DNA of 64,000 nucleotides. Source: Acestrorhynchus altus (taxonomy: Eukaryota > Chordata > Actinopteri > Characiformes > Acestrorhynchidae). The notes beneath the pieces were generated by a model. It saw only the letters and a program-made list of their open reading frames with translations, had not been told where the DNA came from and made no database searches. Of the stretch, positions 45,295-56,837 are shown piece after piece. Each line of letters opens with the position of its first letter. The stretch's first letter is position 1. Made by a program: the position numbers and the translations under genes. The stretch covers positions 3,221,594 through 3,285,593 of the forward strand of contig CM067505.1 in assembly GCA_034509495.1 (NCBI GenBank), given 5' to 3'.

Positions 45295-45975
45295 GTGTTC
45301 TACTATGGTTATTGGAGTTAGACTTGGGGTAAGGGTTAGATTCAATTTAGGTTATGGTTAAGGTTAAGGTAAGGGTTAGGCTATGTTTATGTTAAGTTTG
45401 AGTTATGGTTAGAGTAAGAGTTATGTTAAGTTTAACTTAGGATAGATAGGATAGAACTTTATTGATCCCTTGGGAGGGTTCCCTCAGGGAAATTAAGGTT
45501 CCAGCAGCAGCATAAGTACAGTACAGTATCTTAACTTAGAGTTAATGTAAGGGTAGGTTAAGGTTGGTGTTAGATGTAGGTTAAGTTTAGGGTATAGTTA
45601 TGGTTAAAGTAGGGGTTGGGTTATATTTAAGTTTGGGTTATGGTTAGGGTAAGGATTAGGTTACATTTAGGTCATGGTTAGGGTTAGGGTTAGGGTTTGA
45701 GTAGGTTAATATTAGGTTAGGGTTAGTTTAGGTCATGGTTAGGGTAAGGGTTAGGGTTTGAGTAGGTTAATATTAGGTTAGGGTTAGTTTAGGTCATGGT
45801 TAGGGTTAGGGTTTGAGTAGGTTAATATTAGGTTAGGGTTAGTTTAGGTCATGGTTATGTCTGTGGGTATGGTTAGAGTAAGGGTTTTGGTTTGGGTAGG
45901 CTATGTTTAGGTTAGGGTTAGGGTTAGTTTAGGTTATGGATACGCCTGTGGGTGTGGTTAGAGTAAGGGTAGGTG
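45295..45975 (+). repeat. TTAGGG-like degenerate array with 61/61/55-bp units
   Basis: The G-rich strand consists of ggttaggg, ggttaag and gtttaggtta words. A higher-order unit beginning ggtcatggttaggg starts at 45670, 45731, 45792 and 45847, spaced 61, 61 and 55, so one unit lacks exactly one hexamer. It is interrupted at 45440-45505 by a reverse-oriented LINE tail ('tttattgatcccttgggaggg'). Confidence 0.8.
45440..45505 (-). repeat. LINE-type 3' tail fragment
   Basis: Reverse complement of the tail seen at 4335-4397 (ggatcaataaagttctat). It sits inside the TTAGGG-like array. Confidence 0.5.
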
Positions 45976-46910
45976 TAGGTTACACTGATTGCTTTGTAAC
46001 ATTCTCTGTGATTCATCTTGGGACCAGAAGTTGTAGAGTAATCATTTCAGCATTTTTTACCATCACCCAGAATATGCAGCCATACACAATTTGGACAAGA
46101 GGTCTTCTGCAGCTCCACCAAAGTTCCACAATCTAATACGGGCGTTCCAGCCCAGAGTGGGAACGCCGAAGAGAGGATTCTCACTGTTGCGGTCAGCGGC
46201 GCGTGGAACAAGAGCTCCAAGCAGCTATTTCAAGGTAAAACTGCCACCTAATGTTGCTTTAAAATAAAATCCACAGGATGCTTGACACAGCTGCGAGGTC
46301 TTGCTTAGTCATTTCTTGAGCATGTGAACAACTGGAGGGTCGTAAGCATGAAGCACGTGAAAAAGCATGTCTTCTGACTGACTAACGAGCCTGTTCCCAC
46401 CCCGTGCGTGACATAATAAGCAGTATGGCTGTTGTGTTGAATGAGCTGAATGAGAATGAAGTGCAGCATGGCGGTGGAGGGGCTGTTTAATGAGTCAGAA
46501 CCACCTGCATTGGTGAAGGTGGTGATGCTCTTGGGTGGTGTGGAAGGTAAGGGAGCCAGCCTTGTCAGACTGTCTCACACAAGTAAATGGCATTTTTACC
46601 CACTCGCTGAAGACAGGGGGGGGTGACTCAACATGCACTTAGCAGCAGCCCTATGTGGACCCGTGTCACCTCCTGGAACGTGTAATATTGGCTGTCAGGC
46701 TTCAGCTGGAACACCATTTGCTATCGTGCCCCACCAACACCACCACGGGTTGCTTCTTCTTTTTGAACAGATTGGTCGCAAATCAAAAGTGTGTGACCAT
46801 TACTGATCACGTATTGTATCAGAAAGTCCACAGGACGTTAGAAATTAGATTATTTGCTTGTGGGATCAAACTTTGAGGTGGGGTCACTAGAAATTGAGAG
46901 GTTAAAGTGT
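45975..46910. other. Intergenic with a SINE-head-like fragment near 46536-46570
   Basis: 'ggtgtggaaggtaagggagccagcctt' resembles the A-box region of the SINE at 30400. The rest is unrecognised. Confidence 0.3.
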
Positions 46911-47289
46911 ATATATGTGTGTGTGTGTGTGTGTGTGTGAGAGGTGTGGACACAAAACCAACAGGAATAAGGCCTTATTGTGCCTTAAGCACTTTTCAGC
47001 ACTGGCCCCTTGATGTTTCTGACATGGACAAAGACGAAGACAGCTTAGCGGGTTGGTTGGGGGGGGGGTTGGTGGGCACTGTAACAAACTTATCTTTGAA
47101 CCAGGGAGCACAGGTAATAACGGCCATAATAAGAGCAGCAACAAGCGCTGCATTCCTGCGGTGTGATGCACCACTGATTGCAGCTGAAGGCATTTCTGGA
47201 AGGGATGATTAAATGAGAACACTGTAGGATGAGGTGATAGATGGGAGGGAAAAAACGGAGTGAAATGTGTTGGGAGGGAGTGGGACGGC

Positions 47290-47710
47290 TGCCGAGAGAG
47301 AGGGAGAGAGAGAGAGAGAGACAGGGAGGCAAGCAGAAAGTGATATACAGCAACTCAGAGACAAAGAGAGAAAGAGAGTGAGAGTGGAGGAGGAGGAGGA
47401 GGAGAGGAGTCAGATTGCAGGAATGTTAACGGTTGACACGTTCATTATCCGTTCCTGTTGTGGGGAGAACGTGGAGCTTGTGGATTGAAAGGCGCGACTG
47501 TCTCCCATTACAGCTCTCCTGCTCCAGAAATACCCCCCAATCACGCCTCCAGCGGACAGCCCACGCACCAACACCCTGCTCACATTGCCCACCAATTTCC
47601 CCATTATAGCTACTAACAGCCCAGCAGGCCCGAGATATAGCAGGCTAGAGTTAGAGCCACGTCTGTGACCATAATGCGCACAGAAAGGAACAAACGATCT
47701 ACTGTTTAAC
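47290..47710. other. Short GA-rich tract then unique sequence
   Basis: A purine tract at 47294-47326 and a GGA run at 47385-47405, then unrecognised DNA. Confidence 0.35.
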
Positions 47711-48057
47711 AGAAATGACACATCTGTCCAAAAGTCTGTGGACACTGCTTCTAATGAAAGCATTCAGCTACATAACGTTGCACCCATGGCTGACAGATGT
47801 GCAAATGCAGCCAAGTGCACCCATGGCCATCCCCCAGCATTGAACTGTGGAGTGGTGGAGCTGTGTCCTCTGGAATTAGGGAGGTGGTGATCCTTCAGCT
47901 TTCTGACCACACCGTGTGTGTGTGTGATTTGATGCGGTCACTCACATCAATGCTCCGAGTTTACTCCAGCAAAAGCACGATAAACTCTTTTAATACCATT
48001 GATTAAAAAAAAAAACAATGAATGAGCAGGTGTCCCAATACTTTTGTCTTCATAGTG
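47710..48057 (+). repeat. R1 repeat copy
   Basis: 'ctgtccaaaagtctgtggacac' at the left, 'gttgcacccatggctgacag', 'cagcattgaactgtggagtggtgga' and 'ctccagcaaaagca' inside, and 'gagcaggtgtcccaatactttt' at the right. Near-complete; the interior differs in 47900-47960. Confidence 0.8.
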
Positions 48058-48146
48058 GATTGTCCATGTATTTGTTTATAGGTTCAGGACCATTTATATA
48101 GGGGTTCAGGTTCATATTCAGGATAGGTCATCACCTTCTTAAATAA

Positions 48147-48580
48147 GTTACACGATATGTCCAAATATTTACGGACATTCTGCATTCTGCATTCAGCTGC
48201 TTTAAGTTGCACCCATTGCTGTCACGGATGTGCAAATGCACACACAGCTTGTCTGGTTCCTACAGAGAAGCACTGCCAATAGAACAGGACTCTCTGGAGC
48301 AGATAAACAAATATGGACCTATTGGAACCATCCCTAATACCAGGTGTGAGCTTGAGGGGTACAAAGCTCTTCAACATTAAGCTATGGAGCAGTGGAACTG
48401 TGTTCTCTGGAATGATGGTGGACGATATCCATCATCATGACCTCACAAATGCTCTTATGGCTAAATGCAATCAAATCCTCCAAACAATGTTCCACAACAA
48501 AAGCAGAGTAAACTCTGTTTAATACCATTCGTAGGAAATGAACGAGGAGTGTCCCAGTTCTTTTGTGCATATCCTGTATT
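48147..48580 (+). mobile_element. R1, best-preserved copy of a short TIR repeat (MITE-like)
   Basis: About 430 bases. Left end 'atgtccaaatatttacggac', right end 'gtgtcccagttcttttgtgcat'. The right end read backwards resembles the left end (tgN2caaaa...ggacac), giving imperfect terminal inverted repeats. Internal landmarks in order: 'ttgcacccattgctgtcacg', 'agaagcactgccaatagaacagg', 'tatggagcagtggaactgtg' and 'ttctctggaatgatggtgga'. No transposase. The short AT-flanked inverted ends fit a non-autonomous Tc1/mariner-type element, which is inference. Confidence 0.72.
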
Positions 48581-48581
48581 T

Positions 48582-48760
48582 AGTGGCTTGGAGATTAGAG
48601 AATTGGTCATGTGACTGGAAGGTCACTGGTTCAATCCCCTGAACCGACAGGTGCGAGGATCTCCAACAGCTGCCACCTGCCACAGCTAAGGCTGCCTTCA
48701 GGTATGGGTGTTCACTCTTCCCTGTGCCTGCTTTCTGTTTGAATTTCCCTGTTCCACCTT
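48582..48760 (+). repeat. tRNA-derived SINE fragment
   Basis: 'gtggcttggagattagagaa' (A-box-like) and 'ggtcactggttcaatccc' (B-box, about 48622-48639) abut the end of the R1 copy. The body after 48650 is decayed. Confidence 0.55.
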
Positions 48761-48906
48761 AAATGTACAATGTAAAAGTAAAGACTCTGAAATGTAGACA
48801 ATGTTTACATAATAGGTGACATGACCCTCTTCTGGACTGAAAGCTCAGGCTGGACGTTTGGTTTGGTATGATACGAGCCCTTTAAACCTGTCTGTCACTC
48901 TCAAGG

Positions 48907-48910
<4 letters not shown>

Positions 48911-48940
<30 letters not shown>
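48911..48940. repeat. (GT)n microsatellite
   Basis: 15 GT units. Confidence 0.95.
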
Positions 48941-48942
<2 letters not shown>

Positions 48943-49054
48943 AGGTTCGCTGAGCAGAACGCACCTGTATGTCAACAGCACTTTCGGAAAGCCAAGTGGC
49001 AGTGGCATGGGAGTGGAGTGACAGAACACATAAAGACGTTCATTTCCAACCAAA

Positions 49055-49055
<1 letters not shown>

Positions 49056-49100
<45 letters not shown>
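49056..49100. repeat. (CA)n microsatellite
   Basis: About 22 CA units. Confidence 0.96.
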
Positions 49101-49105
<5 letters not shown>

Positions 49106-49213
49106 TTCATCAGTCAGCTGATGGGAGGAGTATGACAGTGTGACAGTCTCGTCAGCAGCCCATATTAAACATATTTAAACATGGCACTAATCTCCAGCCT
49201 GCTGATGACAGTG

Positions 49214-49214
<1 letters not shown>

Positions 49215-49257
<43 letters not shown>
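49215..49257. repeat. (CA)n microsatellite
   Basis: About 21 CA units. Confidence 0.96.
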
Positions 49258-49258
<1 letters not shown>

Positions 49259-49568
49259 CACGCACGCACACCTATGCAGAGCTTAGTGGCCTGTCAGGCA
49301 GGTAATGGAAGAGTGGAGAGGAGATAAGAGCGTGATAGATTGGCTCCTCTTCCTCTGATTGGGATCCGGCCATGTAATACCACCTCATCTGCAGTTAGCC
49401 GGCGAGAGACGAGAGCAAGGAACGAAGAAAGTTGTCTGAGAGTGACTTGATTTTAATTAATAAAACCCAGCCAGCTCCTGGACAGGGCAGCAGGATGTTC
49501 CGTATGTTTGTTTCTGTATATTTTCAGAACTTTGTAGGAAATCAGTACATTCTTCATATCTCAGGAGG

Positions 49569-50300
49569 TGCAGTGGTGCTTGAAAGGTGCTTGAGGGTTT
49601 GTGAACCCTTTAGAGTTTTCTGAAGGTAGACAAGGGGAACAAAAAAAAACCAAATAATATAACAACGTTTGGTCATTTATTTATTGGACAAAATGATCCA
49701 ACAGTACATTCGAGTGTAAAACATAGGAAACATACAAAAATATGTGAAACTTTAGGGTTAGAAGATCATTGGAAAGTTTTCCATCAATGGGGGACAATCA
49801 GGTGGGAGTGGACATCCTGTTTTATTGTAAGATGAGGGATCTATCAATGTCTGAAAAGGTTACAAAACCATCTCTAAAGAGTTGGTAAGACAGATTGTAT
49901 GCCAGTGGAGGGATTTTGAGACCATTGTTATCCTCTCCAGGAGTGCTCCACCAACAAAGGTCACACCAAGAGTGTGTAATGAGCTGCAAGGTCACAAAGG
50001 AACCCAAAGTAACTTCTAAATTCTCTGAGGAAAGTGAGAACAATGTTCAATTAGGGACACTGAGCAACGGAAGTGTGCATGGCAGGGTTGCAAGGATAAA
50101 GCTGCTGTTCTCCAAAGAGAACATTACTACCCATCTCGAGTTTGCTAAAGATCAGCTATCGGATCAGTGTTTTGAGACCAAAATAAATCATTTGGGTTTA
50201 ATTGAGAAGTGTTACGTTCAAAGAAAGAAAAACTCTAAATCCTAAAGAATAACGTGGGTCATGCAGCAAGACAATGACCCACAAAAGTCATTCTACTAAG
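49569..50300 (+). pseudogene. Internally deleted Tc1-like transposon
   Basis: The left terminus 'cagtggtgcttgaaagg' starts at 49571, and 'gtttgtgaaccctttagag' is typical of one fish Tc1 family. Decayed transposase pieces: EPKVTSKF (about 50000), NGSVHGRVARIKLLFSKENI (about 50065-50125), LEFAKDQL and GLIEKCYVQRK, then a jump to MQQDNDP (about 50255-50275), which in intact transposases lies far downstream. The segment containing the TVKHGGG region is therefore deleted, and the right terminus was not found. Confidence 0.75.
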
Positions 50301-50409
50301 AGTGTCTAAAGAGTGTCCAAAGAGTGTCCAAATGCAATGTGAGCATTTATAAATCATAAAGGACATTCAGCATGTTTGGATCTATATTCTGAGATGGTGT
50401 AAAAACATT

Positions 50410-50452
50410 TGTGTGTGTGTGTGTGTTGGTGTGTGTGTGTGTGTGTGTGTGT
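50410..50452. repeat. (GT)n microsatellite
   Basis: About 20 GT units with one TTGG break. Confidence 0.95.
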
Positions 50453-50849
50453 CCAAGTCCGTCATTGCTGTCTGTTGAAAGAGATGTGCAATATGTGGGC
50501 TCCAAACCGTCTCATAACACCGAGGTCCGGAAGCAGGAATCACGAGTGAATCTATCAAACTGAACCATCAGTGAAATTACTTTTTTTGGAGACCTTTCTC
50601 TCTTTAAAAAAAACAGGCAAGATGAGGCTGACAGATAAAATGTGACGCTCGCCACCATGGAGGATGTGTGTGTGCCTCTCGCCTCTCGCGCACACATCTG
50701 TCGCTCTCTGCGCGCATCACGCACGAGTGCCACTCAAGTAACTGAAGCTGCGCAAAACGCGAAGCTGATACATTATGAGCCGTCAGAGCCTGAAAGTAAG
50801 AGATATAAAAATGATAATGACTGAATCTGCAGGGAGTGTGTACCACACA

Positions 50850-50881
50850 GCTCCAGGGGCCTCCAGGGGCCTCCAGGGGCC
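50850..50881. repeat. Three tandem ctccaggggc decamers
   Basis: Three perfect copies of the 10-base unit, then a partial. Confidence 0.9.
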
Positions 50882-50989
50882 TATGAGTTGATTCCTCGCT
50901 CCCACCTCTGTCTGTGAGACGTGTGGTGTGTTCTTTCCGTGTCTGAGTAGTGTTTCAACCCCCTTGTCAAAACACACAGTAGATACACT

Positions 50990-51275
50990 GTAAGGACAAA
51001 AGCATTGGTGAGGTCAGGATGTTGGATGATCCCCACCACACGTCAACTCCCCAACTCTCAAACTCATCCCAAAATACTGCATAGAGCTCCATCAATCCAG
51101 AGAACATGGGTCCACTGCTCCACAGCTCTGTGCTTGGGGGCTTTATACCCCTCTAGCCCATGCCTGGCATTGGGCATGGTGCCAACAGGTTCATGTTGAG
51201 GTTCATGTTGAGGTTCATTTATCTAGAGTAGAGAGTCCTATTCAGTTGGTACTTCTCCAAAGGGACTAGATGGAC
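50990..51275 (-). repeat. R1 repeat copy
   Basis: 'gtaaggacaaaagcattgg' terminus, 'gtgaggtcaggatgttggatga', 'ctccatcaatccagagaacatgg' and 'atgcctggcattgggcatgg'. A 14-base local triplication of 'aggttcatgttg' occurs at about 51187-51217. Deleted between the terminus and the 'gaggtcagg' landmark. Confidence 0.75.
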
Positions 51276-51289
51276 CCACCACAAACTCT

Positions 51290-52115
51290 ACATTGGAGTG
51301 GATGTTGGGTTTGCTTATGACCTGAATAGTGGTCAATGGCAGTTATTTGCACTTGCAGTGCAGAGACGCAGACCATTTAGGTGGTTCAGACTTTGGTCCG
51401 TGAACCCTTGCAGGTGTGGAAATGCAACTGTGCCAGTTATATATGCCAGCCGTCCCATTTGCTAACTGGACCTTCCAGTGTCCCTCGCTCCATCCAGAAG
51501 CATTCGTTTTCAACTGTAAAAATGGTCTTCAAGGTGAACTCTGTAGCGCTGATGCACTTTTGCCCGTCTTCATTTGTGTGGGTGTGTGTTGCAGTTCTAC
51601 CACTGGTGTTACAGTAAGGTGAAGAGGTCAGGCTCAGTGTGAGGAAGGGTGTGTTGAGTGTGAGGTTACACGCTGTGTGCTGTGGCTGGTTCAGTGAGTC
51701 CAGGGAAAGGTGCTGATCTTTCACACTCCACTAGGGGTCTCTGTACAGACAGCCAGGCCACGGGGAGGTCACACACACGCACACACACACACACACACAC
51801 ACACGCTTGTTCATTTACTGTCTCACTGTGCAAGAACCTGTTTCAGCCAAAATAAATGAATAAATTGCAAATTTCAAACTTTTATCAATAGAAATCAGGA
51901 TCTAATACGTCCTCCACGTTCATACAAACATCTCACCTCCTTCCTAATATCATCATTTTAAATCAGAGAAGGGGGCAGGGGCTTCCCCAGCATTGGAGCC
52001 CCCAGTGATCAATCCAGTAGGGCCCCCCTTTTCTGGCAAGGCCCTTCATGTGGTCAGATAGCAACAGTACGCTTTTTATAGACAAACACGTGAGACGGGG
52101 AGGGAAGGGTCTTTC
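51290..52115. other. Intergenic, nothing recognised except a short (CA)n
   Basis: (CA)n at 51771-51804. The rest is unrecognised. Confidence 0.35.
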
Positions 52116-52116
52116 A

Positions 52117-52118
52117 TT

Positions 52119-52202
<84 letters not shown>

Positions 52203-52204
52203 TC
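52117..52204. repeat. (TTTC)22 tetranucleotide microsatellite
   Basis: 88 bases of uninterrupted TTTC. Pure pyrimidine with mirror symmetry. Confidence 0.97.
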
Positions 52205-53390
52205 ACTCAATATATTGCATGGAAACAGACACACCCATAACCCTGAAATATAAAGATCTAATCGGTTCTTGTCGGTTCGTTTCACTAAATCATATTTTCA
52301 AATCTTGTTTACGTCTGTATTTACTGAGATGAGAGCGATGACAGTCCGAGTCCATTGTTTGTCAGCAACGTGAACCAAAACACAATGTTTTCAACTGCTT
52401 AAATTAAAAAAATGTCAACAGAACTTTTAATTCTAAACTAAGACAGACTGTCTTCTGAATTATTACGGTGCCGTTATAATAACTAATCCACTAAAATGTG
52501 CTCAAATGATCAACCAACAGGCATTAATTGTCACATGACACTGTGGTCAATCTGTGTGGTCATACCTTCACACTGAAGGTATGAGTGCTATCATTATTAA
52601 ACCATATTAATGGTAAACCCTGAGCACATTGAAGACCATGTCTGTGCAAAATTCCAGCATCGCTGTGCTGCAACTCCCTGCTGCTGAACTCCATCACCTC
52701 TGTCTGCAGTGACTGGTTATAACCCAGTAACACACCAGTGAAATCAATGCTGACGGTATCGATGCTCTGACCAGTTCAGTTTCTCTACAGCTTCACAACA
52801 TTAAGATCAGCTTCACTGTTGAAAGTGTGTTTGATATGACGTTTTCTCTACCGTTTACCACTGATTTTCAATGTGTGCTGAGAAGAAACCCAGTCTTGTA
52901 AGTCGTGAACATGCACTGCTGAGCTTTGCTTAAGCTGATTAGTGTCACTGTACCGAAATCTCACGGATCCGTGATGTCCGAACTGTAATATGAGCAGAAT
53001 CCTTCGAAAGAACTATGTGGGCTGAGGCGCTAGAGTAATCCCACGGTGATGGGAGGTCTCGTACAGCCTCACCAAAGTTACACAGTGCAGTAGCGGCATT
53101 CCAGCTGTGGGAATGACAGAGATGCCCTTCTCCCTGTTACAGTCATTAGAGCATCAACGCTATTTCAGCTGTGATTTTAATGTGAAATATAATGCATGCT
53201 TTAAAAGGGTATGTGGGAGTTTCAGCCTGCTTATTGCTGTAAGGCTGCCATTTTCTCGGAGCCACCTGAGCACCATTCAGCACGGCAGGTATATTTTTAA
53301 AGCTCCGTGAGACCGTGGCTCTTTCTCTCCCCGTCTTGGTGTGAGTAAGATTAGCTACATTACCTTTTGTTGAGTCCATTAGATTGGATT
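52205..53390. other. Intergenic, with one perfect short hairpin
   Basis: At 52561-52583 CATACCTTC and GAAGGTATG are perfect inverted repeats around a 5-base loop. No other feature recognised. Confidence 0.35.
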
Positions 53391-53394
53391 TGTA

Positions 53395-53885
53395 AGAGGA
53401 AGGAAGTGTGCGGCGCAGAGAAGCGCATTCATTTATTCACCCACATAGATGATCCCCGCATTCATGGGAGCTGCCGGATCCTGGACTTTAGTCACATCTG
53501 CTGAACGAGTTACATAAAAGTTTGGGAAGAAAAGAAACAATCACATTTGGCCCCAGAAGAAAAGTGAGCATTCTGCAGTTCCGCAGGAGCTTCGTAGACG
53601 CTTCGCGTTTGATTAATGCTCCGCATTGAATTGCTCCAATTTCAGCCGTAGATGTTGCATAACCACAATGGAGCGAGCTTTCCAATTAGACCTCCCGAAA
53701 CAATAAATAAACCTCTTCACCGCAGCTCCGACGCTAATGGCCTCAATTAGTACTTTATGCAAGAAAGAGTAAAACTGTCTTAAGCGTTGCGCGTTATTAA
53801 AGCGCTGCTGCGGACTGTGCCGCTGCTCAGTGGTGGGCGCCGGTTTTAAAGTAGCGTTTTGTTTGTAATTACGTTTCTCATTCTT
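53395..53885. other. Long single-copy block, candidate developmental enhancer
   Basis: About 490 bases with no repeat or microsatellite, many CpGs, and homeodomain-like words (ctcaattagtac, ccaattagacc, tgattaatgc, gtaattacg). Frames are short and without recognised similarity. It stands out from the transposon-rich flanks. Confidence 0.35.
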
Positions 53886-54032
53886 TTAAGCTATTGCTAA
53901 TTCCAGGCCCGACAGAAACGTGTCCAGAAACACTTGGCTGCTGTTTTGCCACAGCGAAGGCTGCCGGAGTACATATCTGATCCCGGGGCTCAGAGGCTGG
54001 CTGCTCACTACTCTGCCTTTCAGCTGGCACAC

Positions 54033-54033
<1 letters not shown>

Positions 54034-54073
<40 letters not shown>
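54034..54073. repeat. (CA)n microsatellite
   Basis: About 20 CA units. Confidence 0.96.
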
Positions 54074-54074
<1 letters not shown>

Positions 54075-55400
54075 CAGGACATGTAGGCAGCGTAATTGAC
54101 TTTCATTATCACTGCTCTGGAACAGAGGAAGATGGGTACGGAGGACGGAGGCAATGGAGGGAATGTGAGATGTGAAAAAGGCCTTTTGGTTTTTTTCTCC
54201 CTCACATACAATTATGTTCAGAAATGAGGACACCCGTTTATATAATATATGGATATTTAATCTTTTCCCTGATAGCGTTTTTGGACATTGCACACCTTGT
54301 TTGGTCTCTTTCTGATGGTTGATGCTGAACTTTGACATCAACTACCCGTAGATCCCGTGATGACGTTGTAGGATTGTCGGACTCGACAATTGTATTCATA
54401 ACTCAAGATCAAAGTAACCTACAGACATGATACAGATAATAAAAATCAAGATTTACCCTGTCAAACTATGGTGGCTTTCGATTTGAGACAAAATATAGTC
54501 CATTTCGGAGCTTACAGAGGAAAATGAGGAGGGAGGGGGTGTTTGCTCTCTTTCTTTGCTAACACAGGGTTCACATTTTAGAATAAAAGTCCCGAGAAGG
54601 GATAATAAATATAATATAAAGCATGTTTTATAAATAAAAATAATAAAGTACATTCAATTAAAAATTGTTAAATTCATACAGATCTCTAAATGCTGGTAAT
54701 GTTTCATCTCTACTTCATCTCAAATGAAGAAATAGTATCTCCTGACAATAACAATATCTGGCACGTCTGACTGTCTCCTATCAACACTATACTTTTAATT
54801 AAAATTATAGACCCTGGTCACATGGAACTACTATCTGGACTGTATCCTGATAAGATTTCAACCACATGCATTTACACTTGGTAGTCAAATGCAGTTAGTC
54901 GGACTGAAATCCGAATGCCCTGTGGGATGGAATATTCAAATCTGCTTATTACGTGGCATCCAGCTGTTTATTCGTTCAGCCTCTTCCTTCACTGCCTCCA
55001 AATCTGACAGCTTTACATGCTGCCGAGCATTTCTCAAAAGTCTTCAAAGGGAAGGCAGCAGCTATAAGAAGTTTCAGATCACCTCCTGATGCTCAAGGTG
55101 GATGAGGTGACCAGGTGTAAATGGAGTGATTCCAAGGTGCATTCCAGTCACCCCCCCAATAGTCCCTCTGAAGTGGAAGCATTCAGTTCAGAGGGAACAT
55201 CAAAATGTAAAGGGAGTAGTGAGTACCAGTTTACCACTGCACAGGAAGTCGACAGTAAGTTTACCCAGTTGTTCTAATGTCGTAGGGGTCAAAACAGATG
55301 GCACGTTATCGAAGAGTCTGATGGGCAATAGGACACAATGTAAACATGATACAAATCTGTCCTATGTCCACAAAATATGACACATGTCTTGAGATCATCA
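54075..55400. other. Intergenic, nothing recognised
   Basis: AT-rich; short frames only. Confidence 0.3.
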
Positions 55401-55404
55401 GCTC

Positions 55405-55745
55405 GCCTGTTACTGGTCCTGGAGGCACCCTGCCATGCACATTATAGTGCTTTCCCTGCTCCCAACACACCTGAGTCAACTAATCAGCTCCTTAACAAGC
55501 ATGCATGTGGTGTGTTAAAGGGTGGAATCTGCTAAATGTGCAGGGCAGGGGGTCTCAAGGCTTTAGAAACGTTGCTTTAGAATGTAAAGGAGTGATCGAA
55601 GATGGCTGTGAACTCAACACACTGTCTGCAGGGCATTCGAAACCAAGAATTTCATTAACCGAAGATCTCTTAGCCCACCCCTACCCTGCACATTGTGGTG
55701 CTTTCTCTGCTCCCAACACACTCAATTCAACTAATCAGCTCAACG
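55405..55745. repeat. 'ctggtcct' foldback-family repeat, one copy plus a partial
   Basis: 'tactggtcctggaggcaccctgcc' and 'ctttccctgctcccaacacacctgagtcaactaatcagctc' are answered by 'gtgcagggcagggggtctcaagg' (to about 55562). A partial second copy ('ctttctctgctcccaacacactcaattcaactaatcagctc') follows at 55698-55741. Confidence 0.6.
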
Positions 55746-55749
55746 GGCT

Positions 55750-56580
55750 AGAAGTTGATGGGTGGTGAAGTGGTCATGAGAGTGGGCTTGGATGTAAGAG
55801 TGGTGGGGTTGTGAAGTTGAGCAGCTAAGAATTTGATTGAATGGTCAGACAAACCTTGGCATGAAGTTGATTAGAACATGATTCTAAATGATGGAGCAGA
55901 GACAAGTGATTGATTTGGTTCACTGAGGGTGAGGTCTTGTGGAGTCCAGGGGTGGGATGTGGCTACACCAGGTTTGGTGATGGAGAGAGGGTGGTGAGTT
56001 GACGCCGCTTGTGAATTGCAATGAGAGGCTCATATGGGTTTAGGGGAGATATCATTTTGAAGATCTAAACAGGCAAGGTCTGGTCTGTTCCATACACTTA
56101 GTGGTATAGATTATAGTGTAGGATATGAATATGGGATAACGTGGGATGGACAGAAGTATTGAAGAAGGTGGTAGGTGTAGTGAAGGTTGAGCATTGAAGA
56201 AAGATGAAGGCTAGGTGAAACATACTGTCAAACACTCAGGGTGGATGGGAGGTGGTCCAAGCTTTGGCCTAGACATGGTAGGTTCTGATGTGGAAAAACC
56301 TGCAGGAGAGGAGAAACCAGGCAATGTACATGAAATTAATACAGATCTTCCAATCGAGGTAGTGTGGACTCCTTGGCTGTTGAGGGAGCTGGCAAGGAAA
56401 CGTGCAGAACATTTGAAGGCTCAGAAGAGAACTCACAAGAGAGCATTGTGTGGCCTGCAAAACTACTGAAACATACCTTAAGAGTGACCAAAAAAGACAC
56501 AACGGTCTGGCTGGCATCTGGTGTGCAGTGAGCACCAGCAGGGAGCTGGGGAAGCAGGCGAGGAGTGGAGCTGCTACCAA
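55750..56580. other. G-rich-strand intergenic, nothing recognised
   Basis: The plus strand is notably G-rich and C-poor (gtggtg, gaggtg words) from 55740 to 56280. A frame at 56215-56469 has no recognised domain. Confidence 0.3.
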
Positions 56581-56582
56581 CT

Positions 56583-56837
56583 CAAGTATTGGAAGGTGCA
56601 CCATCATTCCAGAGAACGGTTCCACTGCTCCACAGCTCATTGCTGGGACCTTAGGCATGGAGCCAATACATTCATGCTTATGTGCTCTTGAGAGGCCTAT
56701 TGTATTGGCAGTACTTCTCTACAGGGACTAGACAAGCTGTGTGTATGCATTTGCACATCTGTGTCAGCAATGGGTGCAACTAGTCGCAACCTGCATTCAT
56801 TGTCAGGGATGTCCACACACATTTGGACGTACAGTGT
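56583..56837 (-). repeat. R1 repeat copy
   Basis: 'catcattccagagaacggttccactgctccacagctc', 'attggcagtacttctctacagggactagac', 'tgtgtcagcaatgggtgcaac' and the terminus 'catttggacgtacagtgta'. Confidence 0.75.

Noticed and set aside
45295..45975. True telomere end
   Set aside because: TTAGGG words are degenerate, interspersed with other sequence, and flanked by ordinary DNA on both sides.
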